Source: Nitrospira sp. (GTDB lineage Bacteria; Nitrospirota; Nitrospiria; Nitrospirales; Nitrospiraceae). From it: DNA of 64,000 bases. The notes under the pieces are model-generated. The model was not told the DNA's origin. It saw only the letters and a list, made by a program, of their open reading frames with translations, and did not search any database. Made by a program: the position numbers and the translations under genes. The stretch covers positions 186,001 through 250,000 of the forward strand of contig VGXF01000001.1 in assembly GCA_016873435.1 (NCBI GenBank), written 5' to 3'. Of the stretch, positions 16,683 to 24,731 are shown one piece after another. Positions within the stretch are counted from its first letter, which is position 1; each line of letters starts with the position of its first letter.

Positions 16683-17621
16683 TTAGACAATCCGAATCTG
16701 AGCCTTGGTGCCGGCCTTGAATTCCATGTCGATGATTTCGATGTTGCCGCCTGCGTCCACGCGGATCGGCAGCGTGTCCAGCGCCCGCGGGGCCGGCCCA
16801 TCCAGCACCTTGCCCGCCGGGTCATAGATGCTCAGATGGCAGGGGCAAAGAAAGATTTCCTTGCCCAGCTTCGGCACCTTGCGCCACTTGTAGCCGCACC
16901 CCAGATGTGGGCATTTACCGGAGAACACCACGTAGGGCACGTTTTTCTTATTGGTCCAGACCACCCTGCCCGACGAGTCCCGAAACTCTATGTCCTTGCC
17001 TTGATAAACGTCCTCGAGCACGCTCGATGACGCCTTGAGAATCCAGACGTTCTTGTCGATCTCGGCCTCGGGCATGAACGCTTCCTTGACCTTCTTCTTG
17101 TACTTAAACTGGATGCCCACATCATCCGCCTTGATCTTACTGACGTTGCCGATCTTGAGCCATCCGTTGTCGAACGGCGCGTACATCGGCTTCATCAGGT
17201 AGCGGAGCACCGGGAAAGCCATGAGCAGGCCGATCAGCCCACCGATTGCATGCGTAAAATTCGCGAAGAACATGCGCCGCGGCACGCTCCGCTCGAGTGG
17301 CGGCAGCGGCACCAGTACCTCGCCTGGCTGCACATGAAGATGGTCCTCGAGATGGGCAATCTCGACTTCGTGGGTCGTCACGTAGTCGTCGCGTTTGAGC
17401 GCGGGGAACTGCATTAGCGCGCTGGCAGCTGACCGCAACTGGACCAAATCGCCGGCCACCGACTGCACCTCCGCCATGGGAATCTGGCGGGGCGGTGCGC
17501 CGTTACCCCCGACGACGATGTGGCTCAGCTCGTGCGTAAGCGGATCGACGATGACGTGCGTGACCTCGCCAACCTCGCGATCGCTGCACCGCACCTTTGA
17601 TTTCAGCTTCGGCTGCTGCAT
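16683..17621 (-). CDS. Rieske iron-sulfur protein with N-terminal PRC-barrel-like domain
   Basis: A 312-aa protein. The C-terminal half has the Rieske [2Fe-2S] motifs CPHLGC (237-242) and CPCHLS (259-264), giving the two Cys and two His ligands plus the disulfide pair. A membrane helix lies at about 122-142. Unusually, residues 1-90 form a PRC-barrel-like domain (DREVGEVTHVIVDPLTHELSH split by family pattern), which must be on the cytoplasmic side before the helix. It is one base downstream of a cytochrome c gene and abuts cytochrome b. It transfers electrons from the Qo site to cytochrome c. The PRC part could anchor the complex to a cytoplasmic partner. Confidence 0.9.
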   Translation of the reverse strand: MQQPKLKSKVRCSDREVGEVTHVIVDPLTHELSHIVVGGNGAPPRQIPMAEVQSVAGDLVQLRSAASALMQFPALKRDDYVTTHEVEIAHLEDHLHVQPGEVLVPLPPLERSVPRRMFFANFTHAIGGLIGLLMAFPVLRYLMKPMYAPFDNGWLKIGNVSKIKADDVGIQFKYKKKVKEAFMPEAEIDKNVWILKASSSVLEDVYQGKDIEFRDSSGRVVWTNKKNVPYVVFSGKCPHLGCGYKWRKVPKLGKEIFLCPCHLSIYDPAGKVLDGPAPRALDTLPIRVDAGGNIEIIDMEFKAGTKAQIRIV

Positions 17622-17622
17622 G

Positions 17623-18441
17623 CTACTTTTTCTTGATTGGCTTCGGCGTATTCACCGAAGGATTTTTCAGCGTGGCGAGGAAGGCCACCAGGGCGTCGAT
17701 GTCCTTCTCCTCCATTAGTTCCTTATATTTATCTGGCATCTTCTTTTTCTCGTATTCCTTCTCGAAGCCTTCGGCCATCCAGCTCTGCGGATCGACGATC
17801 TTCTGTTTGAGCTCGTCCAGCTTGAGCAGATTGCCGATGTTATCTAGTTCCGGACCGCGCTTCTTCCCGCCCTCGCCGAAAAGCTTGTGGCAGTTGTAGC
17901 ACTCTTGCAGTTGCCACTGTTCCTTGCCCAGTGCAATGACGTCGCCGGCTACGAGCCCGACCCCGCCCGACTTGCCCCCACTGCCTGCCGGCGCCACTTC
18001 CGTCGGTCCGCCCAGCGTCTGAATGCGCGCCATGATGCCCGTCGCTTTTTCATCGAGTGCCTTGGCCCGCGCCAGCAATTCTTCGGCTTTACCTTGCTCG
18101 GACGCCCGCTTCTTGGCCTCCAGCAGCTTGGCAATCTTCCCCTTTTCGTCCTCCGGGTCGTACTGCGGCCAGAGCGACGCGCCGCCGATGTAGACCACCG
18201 AGAGCACCAGATAGAAGGCTAGCAGCGCCACAACGGCCTTGAACCCGCTCAAGGCCGGCACCGGCGGCGCATCCAGCAGGATGAATACCGCCGTGCCCAG
18301 CATGGTATAGGCCACGAACATGTAGCGGAAGATTAGCGGAAACCCAAGTACTGTGGCGGCGCCGAAGAACGCACCGCCGATGATCGCTCCGACGATTCCC
18401 TTCTTGATCACACTGCTGAGAAAACTTGGCTGCTCGCTCAT
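17623..18441 (-). CDS. Membrane-anchored monoheme cytochrome c of complex III
   Basis: A 272-aa protein with about three N-terminal transmembrane helices (about 10-30, 36-55, 65-85), a Lys/Glu/Ala-rich helical linker (about 98-140) and a C-terminal cytochrome c domain with CYNCH near 190 and a Met ligand candidate in KKMPDK. The start at 18441 is chosen because it begins the natural MSEQP sequence just before the first helix; the frame upstream is open but lacks membrane character. It is immediately followed by the Rieske and cytochrome b genes, so it is the likely cytochrome c1 counterpart. Confidence 0.85.
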   Translation of the reverse strand: MSEQPSFLSSVIKKGIVGAIIGGAFFGAATVLGFPLIFRYMFVAYTMLGTAVFILLDAPPVPALSGFKAVVALLAFYLVLSVVYIGGASLWPQYDPEDEKGKIAKLLEAKKRASEQGKAEELLARAKALDEKATGIMARIQTLGGPTEVAPAGSGGKSGGVGLVAGDVIALGKEQWQLQECYNCHKLFGEGGKKRGPELDNIGNLLKLDELKQKIVDPQSWMAEGFEKEYEKKKMPDKYKELMEEKDIDALVAFLATLKNPSVNTPKPIKKK

Positions 18442-18475
18442 ACCACCCTCTATCAAAAATGAAGTGCGGCTCGCG

Positions 18476-20179
18476 CTACTTGGCGCCGGCCGGAACCGGG
18501 CTGCCCTCGTGAACATGCCCCTTCGGCTGGGCCACACGCAGCGTCAGGATGATCGCAAAACTGACGACCAGATAAAACACCAGTGTAATGCCCGTGATCC
18601 ACCAAGCCGAATAGGCCAGTGTGGGCGTAAACGATTCCACCGTGAAGTCAGGCACCAGATTGTACGTGTGAAAGTACTTACGCAGCAGGGACCGGACCGC
18701 TCCCATCAACCCCATAGTCCAGATCGCGCTGAACGCCAGGAAGATCAGCACGAACTGGGAGGCGAAGTCGATCTTCCCCCACACGATTGTGCCTTGCGTA
18801 ATAGCCCGGTTATAAATGATGTAGCTGACGACGGTCACAAACACCAGCGTGATCGCCGCGGAGTTCTTCGCTGGCATCAGCGCCAGGAAATTCCACGCGC
18901 TGGGCAGTTCCAGTTCCTCAACTAATTTGGCCCCTGTCGCCACGAATCCGTGGGGCGTCATCCAGATGGCATTCCCCACGATCACCATCAAAAACGACAC
19001 CTTGATCGCGGTGAGGGATGACACCGTGAACGGAATAAACCGCCCCAGTACAACCGGGATGAGCACCAGCGGCACCAGCACGGCCATCGACCTGGGGTCA
19101 GGTACTGGGAACAGCGTCCACGTGTAGGTCATGACAAAGGGCAGCGCCACCATGACCAGCACGGCGAGCACGGTAATCCGTACCCGCTCCACCCCCTCGA
19201 TGCGCTTCATGCTCAACCATATATAATAGTTGCTTGCGAGGAAGATCAGACCGATCATGGCTCCCTGCATCTCGAAGAACATCGAGAGCTGATCGGCCAT
19301 CATGTAGGGGCAGATCGACGCGTCATAGTCGCAGAGTTCGTAGGCCAAGAGGTAGCCCATGAACGGCAGGAACAGCAACGCGCCCACGCCGATCATGTTA
19401 CCGACAAAGCCCATCCAATCGTAATAGGCCCGCTCCTCGTCGGACTTCGAGAACATATAGAGGTACGCCGCGATCAACCCGGTGATAAACCCCCCGAACG
19501 TTACGTTCCCTACCAGGCGATGGAGGTTGAGTGGCATCCAGCTGTAGTTGAAAATCTTGTCCCACAGCGTGGCCGTCTGAATGAATTCAACGACCGAGAC
19601 GCCCTCGGCCTTGACCGGCGTGTTCATAAACGAGGTCGGTCCATCGATCACAAAAAGCGTGACCGTGCCGATGATGTTCAGCAGGACGCCCAACGCGATG
19701 TGCCGCGCCTTCTTGTCCCCCTTCCACGAATCCCACGTATAGAAATACATGTAGAGGACGATCGTCTCCGCGATGAACAATAACGGGTAGACAACGGCGA
19801 AGATCAGGAAGAAGTGATTGATGAGCCACGTTGTGAACTGGGGATAAGTGGCTAGCAGCACGAAGATGAACAGGCCGCCGGTCAGCGCGGTCATGCTGTA
19901 GAGAATGACCGTGACCTTGATCACTTCCTTGGCGAGCCGGTCGTATCGAGGGTCCTGCTTGCGATATCCCAGCCACTCCGAGATCACCACAAAGATCGGC
20001 GCGCCAAGAATGAACCCGGCGAACAGGATGTGGAGTTGGGCGACGATCCAGACCGCCGTGCGGTTACCAGTATATGGAAACTCTGCCACCGGCGCGCTTG
20101 GCACCTGGGCGTAGGCCGTGGCGCCACAGACCGCCAGTAGGCCAACGAGCATCAGAAGACTCCGCTGCCACGTTTTCAT
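18476..20179 (-). CDS. Cytochrome bd-like (CydA-type) membrane subunit, second copy
   Basis: A 567-aa polytopic protein with a signal-like first helix and about 13 further helices. As in the paralog at 12766-14547 it keeps His in QLH (about 50), Glu in IAET (about 138), His in NLHR (about 220), WMTPH (about 406-410) and SNYYIWL. The two are clearly related but diverged. The start at MKTW is favoured over an ATG nine codons upstream because it begins directly at the signal sequence. It is the third gene of the operon, 33 bp after the lipoprotein cytochrome. Likely quinone-interacting; oxygen reduction activity is unproven. Confidence 0.8.
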   Translation of the reverse strand: MKTWQRSLLMLVGLLAVCGATAYAQVPSAPVAEFPYTGNRTAVWIVAQLHILFAGFILGAPIFVVISEWLGYRKQDPRYDRLAKEVIKVTVILYSMTALTGGLFIFVLLATYPQFTTWLINHFFLIFAVVYPLLFIAETIVLYMYFYTWDSWKGDKKARHIALGVLLNIIGTVTLFVIDGPTSFMNTPVKAEGVSVVEFIQTATLWDKIFNYSWMPLNLHRLVGNVTFGGFITGLIAAYLYMFSKSDEERAYYDWMGFVGNMIGVGALLFLPFMGYLLAYELCDYDASICPYMMADQLSMFFEMQGAMIGLIFLASNYYIWLSMKRIEGVERVRITVLAVLVMVALPFVMTYTWTLFPVPDPRSMAVLVPLVLIPVVLGRFIPFTVSSLTAIKVSFLMVIVGNAIWMTPHGFVATGAKLVEELELPSAWNFLALMPAKNSAAITLVFVTVVSYIIYNRAITQGTIVWGKIDFASQFVLIFLAFSAIWTMGLMGAVRSLLRKYFHTYNLVPDFTVESFTPTLAYSAWWITGITLVFYLVVSFAIILTLRVAQPKGHVHEGSPVPAGAK

Positions 20180-20212
20180 GGTATCCGTCGCCCTCCTCTC
20201 CTGCACCTCAAC

Positions 20213-20779
20213 CTACTTCTTTGTGTCCGCAGCCGGGGCTGCGCCCTTCGCATCCTTGGCGTCGGCCGTCGGAGCCGCTCCGGCCTCGTAGTGCACCGGC
20301 TCCCACGCCTTCTTGCTCGCATTCCACTGTTGGCCCTTCAGACCAAAACTGCGCTCGAAGGCGACCAGCTTCCACCGGTCCTCTTCGGAAAGCTTACTCT
20401 TCCAGGCCTTCATCTTGGTGTTTGGAACACCCTCGGCAACGCGCCAGAACCAAACCGAGTCTGAATAGAGTTTCATACGTTCCGTGACGCGGAAATCGCG
20501 CGCGCCCGCCTTGACCGGCTTGCCGTCCTTGCCGTGGCAACTGGCGCAATTCACGTCCGGGTTGGTTTCCCCAATGAACAGCTTGCGGCCCTCTTCCACG
20601 ATCTTATCGTCAGCCCACCACTCCGCCGGCATATGCTTGTCGGCGTACTCGGCCGGAGGATCGGGCGGCGCCACGATCGGCCCCTCACCCCCGCCTTCGC
20701 CCCCGCAGCCTGAGAGGAGCGCGCCGGCCCCAACCACTCCGAAAAACATCACCGTATGAAGCCATGTCTTAGAAGTCAT
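20213..20779 (-). CDS. Monoheme cytochrome c lipoprotein
   Basis: A 188-aa protein with lipobox LLSGC, a short Gly/Pro linker, and a cytochrome c domain with CASCH near residue 80; TKMKAW offers a distal Met. The C-terminus is an Ala/Lys/Asp-rich tail. The second ATG (MTSK) is chosen as start. It is an outer-face, lipid-anchored electron carrier, second gene of the operon. Confidence 0.82.
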   Translation of the reverse strand: MTSKTWLHTVMFFGVVGAGALLSGCGGEGGGEGPIVAPPDPPAEYADKHMPAEWWADDKIVEEGRKLFIGETNPDVNCASCHGKDGKPVKAGARDFRVTERMKLYSDSVWFWRVAEGVPNTKMKAWKSKLSEEDRWKLVAFERSFGLKGQQWNASKKAWEPVHYEAGAAPTADAKDAKGAAPAADTKK

Positions 20780-20827
20780 ACAATCCACCTTCCCCTTTCT
20801 AAACTGATTCTGCTGCTCGCTGAATTG

Positions 20828-21343
20828 CTACCGATTTTTTCCCTTACCGCCCCTTGGATGCTTTTTACGCTTTCCCATCAGTGCGAAGCCGACGCCCGCT
20901 ACTACCACCGCACCCGCTCCATAATAAAACCAGGCCGGCGGCTTATCGGATGCCGTTTCGCACCCGGTGCCGAAATTGACTGCCACTTTGCGCTCGCTTT
21001 GGATATCCTTGACATCAAACTGCGCCGTGATCCGCTGTTCCACACCCTGGGCGGTGACCAGGATTGGATCGCCTTTGTTGTCGTTGTGGAGGTGTAGCGT
21101 GACTTTGTAGTAGCCGCGGTCGTCCGTCAGCACGTTCGCGCCGACCGACACCCGCGTATCTTTGGCCATGACCTGCGTGCCGGCAACCGGCTGGCGATTG
21201 TCTCGGCAAACAAACCCCTCGATAGTGAAGCGATGGTCCACCTCATGCGTCGCCCACACTACCGAAGCACTGGCGAACAGCACGCTGAGCAAGCCCGCTG
21301 CCAGCTTCCGCGTGATCTGCCCGTATGTCGCGCTTCCTATCAC
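20828..21343 (-). CDS. Anchored protein with carboxypeptidase-regulatory-like domain
   Basis: A 171-aa protein: signal peptide (cut near VWATH), a CarboxypepD_reg-like beta-sandwich (FTIEGFVCRDNRQPVAGTQ, YYKVTLHLH), and a C-terminal transmembrane helix (about 137-155) followed by a basic KRKKHPRGGKG tail. It is the promoter-proximal gene of the respiratory operon and starts with GTG after AAGGGAG. It carries no heme motif. It may stabilise or assemble the periplasmic face of the complex. Confidence 0.7.
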   Translation of the reverse strand: MIGSATYGQITRKLAAGLLSVLFASASVVWATHEVDHRFTIEGFVCRDNRQPVAGTQVMAKDTRVSVGANVLTDDRGYYKVTLHLHNDNKGDPILVTAQGVEQRITAQFDVKDIQSERKVAVNFGTGCETASDKPPAWFYYGAGAVVVAGVGFALMGKRKKHPRGGKGKNR

Positions 21344-21358
21344 TACGTCTCCCTTATC

Positions 21359-21387
21359 GATTTAGCATAGCTACCAAATCAAGTCAA
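21359..21387 (-). promoter_or_regulatory. Promoter of the respiratory operon
   Basis: TTGACT (21382-21387) and TAAATC (21359-21364) are separated by exactly 17 bp on the minus strand, 15 bp upstream of the GTG start of the first gene. All twelve genes down to the terminator at 9457 run the same way with gaps under 50 bp. Confidence 0.6.
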
Positions 21388-21545
21388 TGAGCCACGGGAC
21401 CAAACTGCTCCCGTGAATCGACAGTGCTGTTTCAGGGTTTATGCATTTTGTAGGATCACTGCCCTGCGCGGGACCGCTCCGAAGTCAGCCGTAGGAGCAA
21501 GAGACAAATTGGGAGCGGCCAGTACGAGCGAGGAAGGAATGCGCC

Positions 21546-21932
21546 TTACAAATGTCCGCGTGCCCTGGCTTCAGCCTCAACGCGCTGCGATTCGGCACGC
21601 CGATCCGATTCCTTCTTGGTTGCCCAGGCCTCCCAGGATTTTCCCGAAGCCGTATCCTCGCCCGTGAAGGCAATGGCGGTGACATTGGCATAGGAAATTG
21701 TCCTAGTTCCACCCGATGAAGGGAACATGTGGAGTACCGGACAGGACCCAGCAGACTCGCGGTTATAGATGTAGCCGACTACTGTTTCGCCCGACACCAG
21801 CGTCAGTGTCACGTCGCCACGATAGTCAAAGGCCTGCTCGATTGCCTTGGCGGTTTCCGCAGGGGATGCCGGGCGAAACGTCCGCCCTTCGGGCGACTGG
21901 CCGGCCGCCGTGTGGTTTTTGGTGTCGGTCAT
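21546..21932 (-). CDS. Conserved hypothetical protein downstream of hpnH
   Basis: A 128-aa cytoplasmic protein with a beta-rich core (DVTLTLVSGETVVGYIYN; TRTISYANVTAIAFTGED) that resembles small SH3- or Sm-like folds, followed by a charged helical tail (ESDRRAESQRVEAEARARG). It begins 20 bp after hpnH and has no clear ribosome-binding site, fitting translational coupling. I do not recognise a family; location suggests a link to hopanoid biosynthesis. Confidence 0.6.
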   Translation of the reverse strand: MTDTKNHTAAGQSPEGRTFRPASPAETAKAIEQAFDYRGDVTLTLVSGETVVGYIYNRESAGSCPVLHMFPSSGGTRTISYANVTAIAFTGEDTASGKSWEAWATKKESDRRAESQRVEAEARARGHL

Positions 21933-21952
21933 GAGAGGGGGAGCCCGCCCTA

Positions 21953-22969
21953 CTAGCGCGCGGTCGGAATCAGCGTGAGCTTTGCGGTGCGCGCAAACCC
22001 TGACACGGTACCGAACGTATCATTGACGGCCGAGGCTTCATAGCCGCAATGGACCATGCACTCGGCGCACTTTTCATTGTTCCCGGTGCCGTAGTGATCC
22101 CACTCCGTTGTATCCATCAACTCGCGGAAGGTCTTCGCGTAGCCGTCCTGCAACAGATAGCAGGGCCGCTGCCAGCCGAACACGTTGTAGGTGGGATTGC
22201 CCCAAGGCGTACACGCGTACTCCTTCTTTCCCATTAGGAAGTCCAGAAAAAGCGGCGACTGATTGAACTTCCAACCCCACTTAGGCCGACTAAGGATCTT
22301 GGCAAAAAGCTCTCGGGTCCGAGCGCGCTTGAGGAAGTGCTGTTGGTCCGGTGCCTTCTGATAGCTGTAGCCGGGCGAGATCATCATCCCTTCCACGCCC
22401 AGATCCATCATCTCGTCGAAAAACTTCCGGACGCGATCCGGGCTGGCATCGTCAAACAGCGTCGTGTTCGTCGTCACGCGATGCCCGCGCTTCAGGGCCT
22501 CCTTGATCGCCTTGACGGCAATCTCGTAGACGCCGTCACGGCAGACAGCCAGGTCATGCTCGCTTTTCAACCCGTCCATATGAACGCTGAAGGTTAAATA
22601 CTTGGACGGCGTAAACTCCTTGAGCTTGCGCTCCAGCAAAATTGCGTTGGTGCAGACGTAGAGATACCTCTTCTGTTTCAGCAACCCCTCAACGATCCGC
22701 CCGATTTCCGGATGAATTAGGGGTTCCCCACCGGGAATGGCCACGATCGGCGCCCCGCATTCCTCGGCCGCCGCCCAGCACTGTTCCGGCGACAGGTGTT
22801 TGTCGAGCACATAATCTGGATACTGGATCTTCCCACACCCCGCGCAAGCCAGATTGCAGCGGAAGAGCGGCTCCAGCATTAGCACGAGCGGGTAGCGCTT
22901 CACGCCCTTCACCTTCTGCGTCAGCACATAGGACGCAACCGTATACATCTGGGACACGGGAACGGCCAT
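21953..22969 (-). CDS. hpnH: Radical SAM protein HpnH (adenosylhopane synthase)
   Basis: A 338-aa radical SAM enzyme with the cluster motif in FRCNLACAGC (about residues 36-45), IPGGEPL, and a C-terminal Cys-rich segment (KCAECMVHCGYE) typical of the SPASM-like HpnH tail. HpnH joins the 5'-deoxyadenosyl radical to diploptene to make adenosylhopane, the first step toward C35 hopanoids. The start at 22969 follows AAGGAG. It has its own promoter-like sequence (23035-23064). shc and hpnG lie about 8 kb upstream in the same orientation, and metK/ahcY elsewhere in the window supply and recycle SAM. Confidence 0.93.
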   Translation of the reverse strand: MAVPVSQMYTVASYVLTQKVKGVKRYPLVLMLEPLFRCNLACAGCGKIQYPDYVLDKHLSPEQCWAAAEECGAPIVAIPGGEPLIHPEIGRIVEGLLKQKRYLYVCTNAILLERKLKEFTPSKYLTFSVHMDGLKSEHDLAVCRDGVYEIAVKAIKEALKRGHRVTTNTTLFDDASPDRVRKFFDEMMDLGVEGMMISPGYSYQKAPDQQHFLKRARTRELFAKILSRPKWGWKFNQSPLFLDFLMGKKEYACTPWGNPTYNVFGWQRPCYLLQDGYAKTFRELMDTTEWDHYGTGNNEKCAECMVHCGYEASAVNDTFGTVSGFARTAKLTLIPTAR

Positions 22970-23034
22970 GAAACTCCTTGATTGTCGTTGAGGACTGCCC
23001 GTTGGGCGGCCCAGCCCTGCTACAGACGGGAGGA

Positions 23035-23064
23035 ATAGTATCACCCGCCTTTTTGATTCGTCAA
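23035..23064 (-). promoter_or_regulatory. Candidate promoter of hpnH
   Basis: TTGACG (23059-23064) and TACTAT (23035-23040) with an 18-bp spacer on the minus strand, about 65 bp upstream of the hpnH start. The rest of the 360-bp stretch 22970-23330 shows no gene. Confidence 0.5.
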
Positions 23065-23330
23065 TGAACGGGCGGCGATCCTGCCTCCAACGTAGCCTGA
23101 GCGCCTTCTTATTATCGCGCGCTCCCTCGGCTTGACCGCCGCGCGAGCGCGGCACCGCTTCCGGTGCTAGGTTCGTTGGAACAACTGGCGCGGTACTGCC
23201 GGCGGGATTGCCACCTGAGTATTTTGTGTCGCGCCCAATACTCGCGTACGATAATAATCCCGAGGCGACACGCTTCGTAGCGCCTCAGTTCCTGGATATC
23301 GCAAATGAACACTTGCGCGGGCGCGCGGAG

Positions 23331-23405
23331 TGGAGGCGCCGGGCGGGTTCGAACCGCCGCATCGCAGTTTTGCAGACTGCTCCCTTACCACTTGGGTACG
23401 GCGCC
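23331..23405 (-). tRNA. tRNA-Cys (anticodon GCA)
   Basis: Seventy-five bases fold as a cloverleaf on the minus strand: acceptor GGCGCCG/CGGCGCC, anticodon stem GCAGT/ACTGC with loop CTGCAAA (anticodon GCA), T-arm GGTTCGAACCC, discriminator T and encoded CCA. It lies between ispG and hpnH. Confidence 0.95.
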
Positions 23406-23474
23406 TTCGGCGGGCATTATAACAGAGTTGCGCAGTGAGAATGGAGAGCTCCCGAAGCAGACCGGCGATAATGG

Positions 23475-24680
23475 CTACCGTTTATTGGGCAGGACGGGAA
23501 TCTCGCGGCGCGCTGAAGAAGAATCCGGACCCTGCTGCGCCTGCATCCACTCAGTCAGGCCATTGTCATCCTGATGATGCGGTGCCGGCGCGACCTCCCC
23601 GCCGGCCTCTTCCGTTTCTTTTTCCTTTGCCATGATCTCGACTTCCGGAATCAGCACGTCCAGCAACTGGTCCATCGGCACCTTGCGAACCAGCTTGCCC
23701 TTCTTGAAGAGAATCCCAACGCCCTGACCGCCCGCAATGCCGATGTCGGCTTCCTTGCCTTCGCCAATGCCGTTGACCACACAACCCAGCACCGAGACAT
23801 TGAGCGGTGCCTTGATATGTGCCAGTTTCTTCTCCAGCTCGTTGGCCATGCGGATCACATCGATTTCGACGCGGCCGCAGGTCGGGCAGGCGATCACGTT
23901 GATGCCGCGGTGGCGTAGTTCGAGCGATTTGAGAATTTCGAAGCCGACCTTGACTTCCTCGACCGGATCCGCCGCCAGCGATACGCGTAACGTATCCCCG
24001 ATGCCCTGCGAAAGTAGCCAGCCTAATCCAATGGCCGACTTCACGGCGCCGGTCATGGCCGTCCCAGCTTCTGTAATGCCGATGTGAAGTGGATAGTCCG
24101 ACTGCATGGCGAACATCCAATAGGCATCGATCGCGTGCCTGACGTCGGACGCCTTGAGCGATACCTTCATGTTGGTGAAGCCCTCGTCCTCAAGCGCGTG
24201 CACCGCATTCAAGGCCGATTCAGCCAGCGCTTCCGGACTCGGCCAACCGTATTTATCCAGCAGCGGACGTTCCAGCGATCCCCCGTTGACGCCGATGCGG
24301 AGTGGAATCCCGCGCTCAGTCACCACCTTAATCACTTCCTGCACCTTCCACCAGGCCCCGATGTTACCAGGATTGATGCGGACGCAATCCACGGTCTTGG
24401 CCGCTTCCAACGCCAGCTTGTGGTCGAAGTGAATGTCGGCGATCAGCGGCACGGTCATCTGCGCCTTGATCTTGGGCAGTGCCGCCGCGGCTTCCATATC
24501 GGGCACGGCCACGCGGATGAGTTCACAGCCGACCGCTTCGAGCTGCTGGATCTGCTCGACAGTCGCCCGCACGTCGCGGGTGTCAGTCGAACACATAGAC
24601 TGGACGGCGATCGGTGCGTCGCCGCCGATCTTTACCTTCCCAACCTTGACCTGTTTTGTTTTTCGCCGCGTGATCTGCAT
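23475..24680 (-). CDS. ispG: 4-hydroxy-3-methylbut-2-enyl diphosphate synthase (flavodoxin/ferredoxin)
   Basis: A 401-aa IspG/GcpE of the MEP isoprenoid pathway. The N-terminal TIM barrel (PIAVQSMCSTDTRD, VPLIADIHFD, CVRINPGN) and the C-terminal [4Fe-4S] domain with ACPTCGR and LGCVVNGIGE (the three cluster cysteines) are intact. The last 40 residues are an extra acidic/Gln-rich tail beyond the usual bacterial length. It follows dxs by 51 bp, giving a dxs-ispG unit; ispH is at 37650-38594. Confidence 0.96.
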   Translation of the reverse strand: MQITRRKTKQVKVGKVKIGGDAPIAVQSMCSTDTRDVRATVEQIQQLEAVGCELIRVAVPDMEAAAALPKIKAQMTVPLIADIHFDHKLALEAAKTVDCVRINPGNIGAWWKVQEVIKVVTERGIPLRIGVNGGSLERPLLDKYGWPSPEALAESALNAVHALEDEGFTNMKVSLKASDVRHAIDAYWMFAMQSDYPLHIGITEAGTAMTGAVKSAIGLGWLLSQGIGDTLRVSLAADPVEEVKVGFEILKSLELRHRGINVIACPTCGRVEIDVIRMANELEKKLAHIKAPLNVSVLGCVVNGIGEGKEADIGIAGGQGVGILFKKGKLVRKVPMDQLLDVLIPEVEIMAKEKETEEAGGEVAPAPHHQDDNGLTEWMQAQQGPDSSSARREIPVLPNKR

Positions 24681-24731
24681 ATCGTTAAACCGTATCGCGT
24701 CGTTCGTGAAGCGTGCCGTGTGTGACGAGGT

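Noticed and set aside
12766-20179. Calling the bd-like genes a genuine cytochrome bd oxidase (cydAB)
   Set aside because: No CydB gene, the GRQPW motif is missing and both copies sit in a complex III operon.
23167-23438. Short frames around tRNA-Cys on both strands
   Set aside because: They run through the tRNA gene and have no coding signature.
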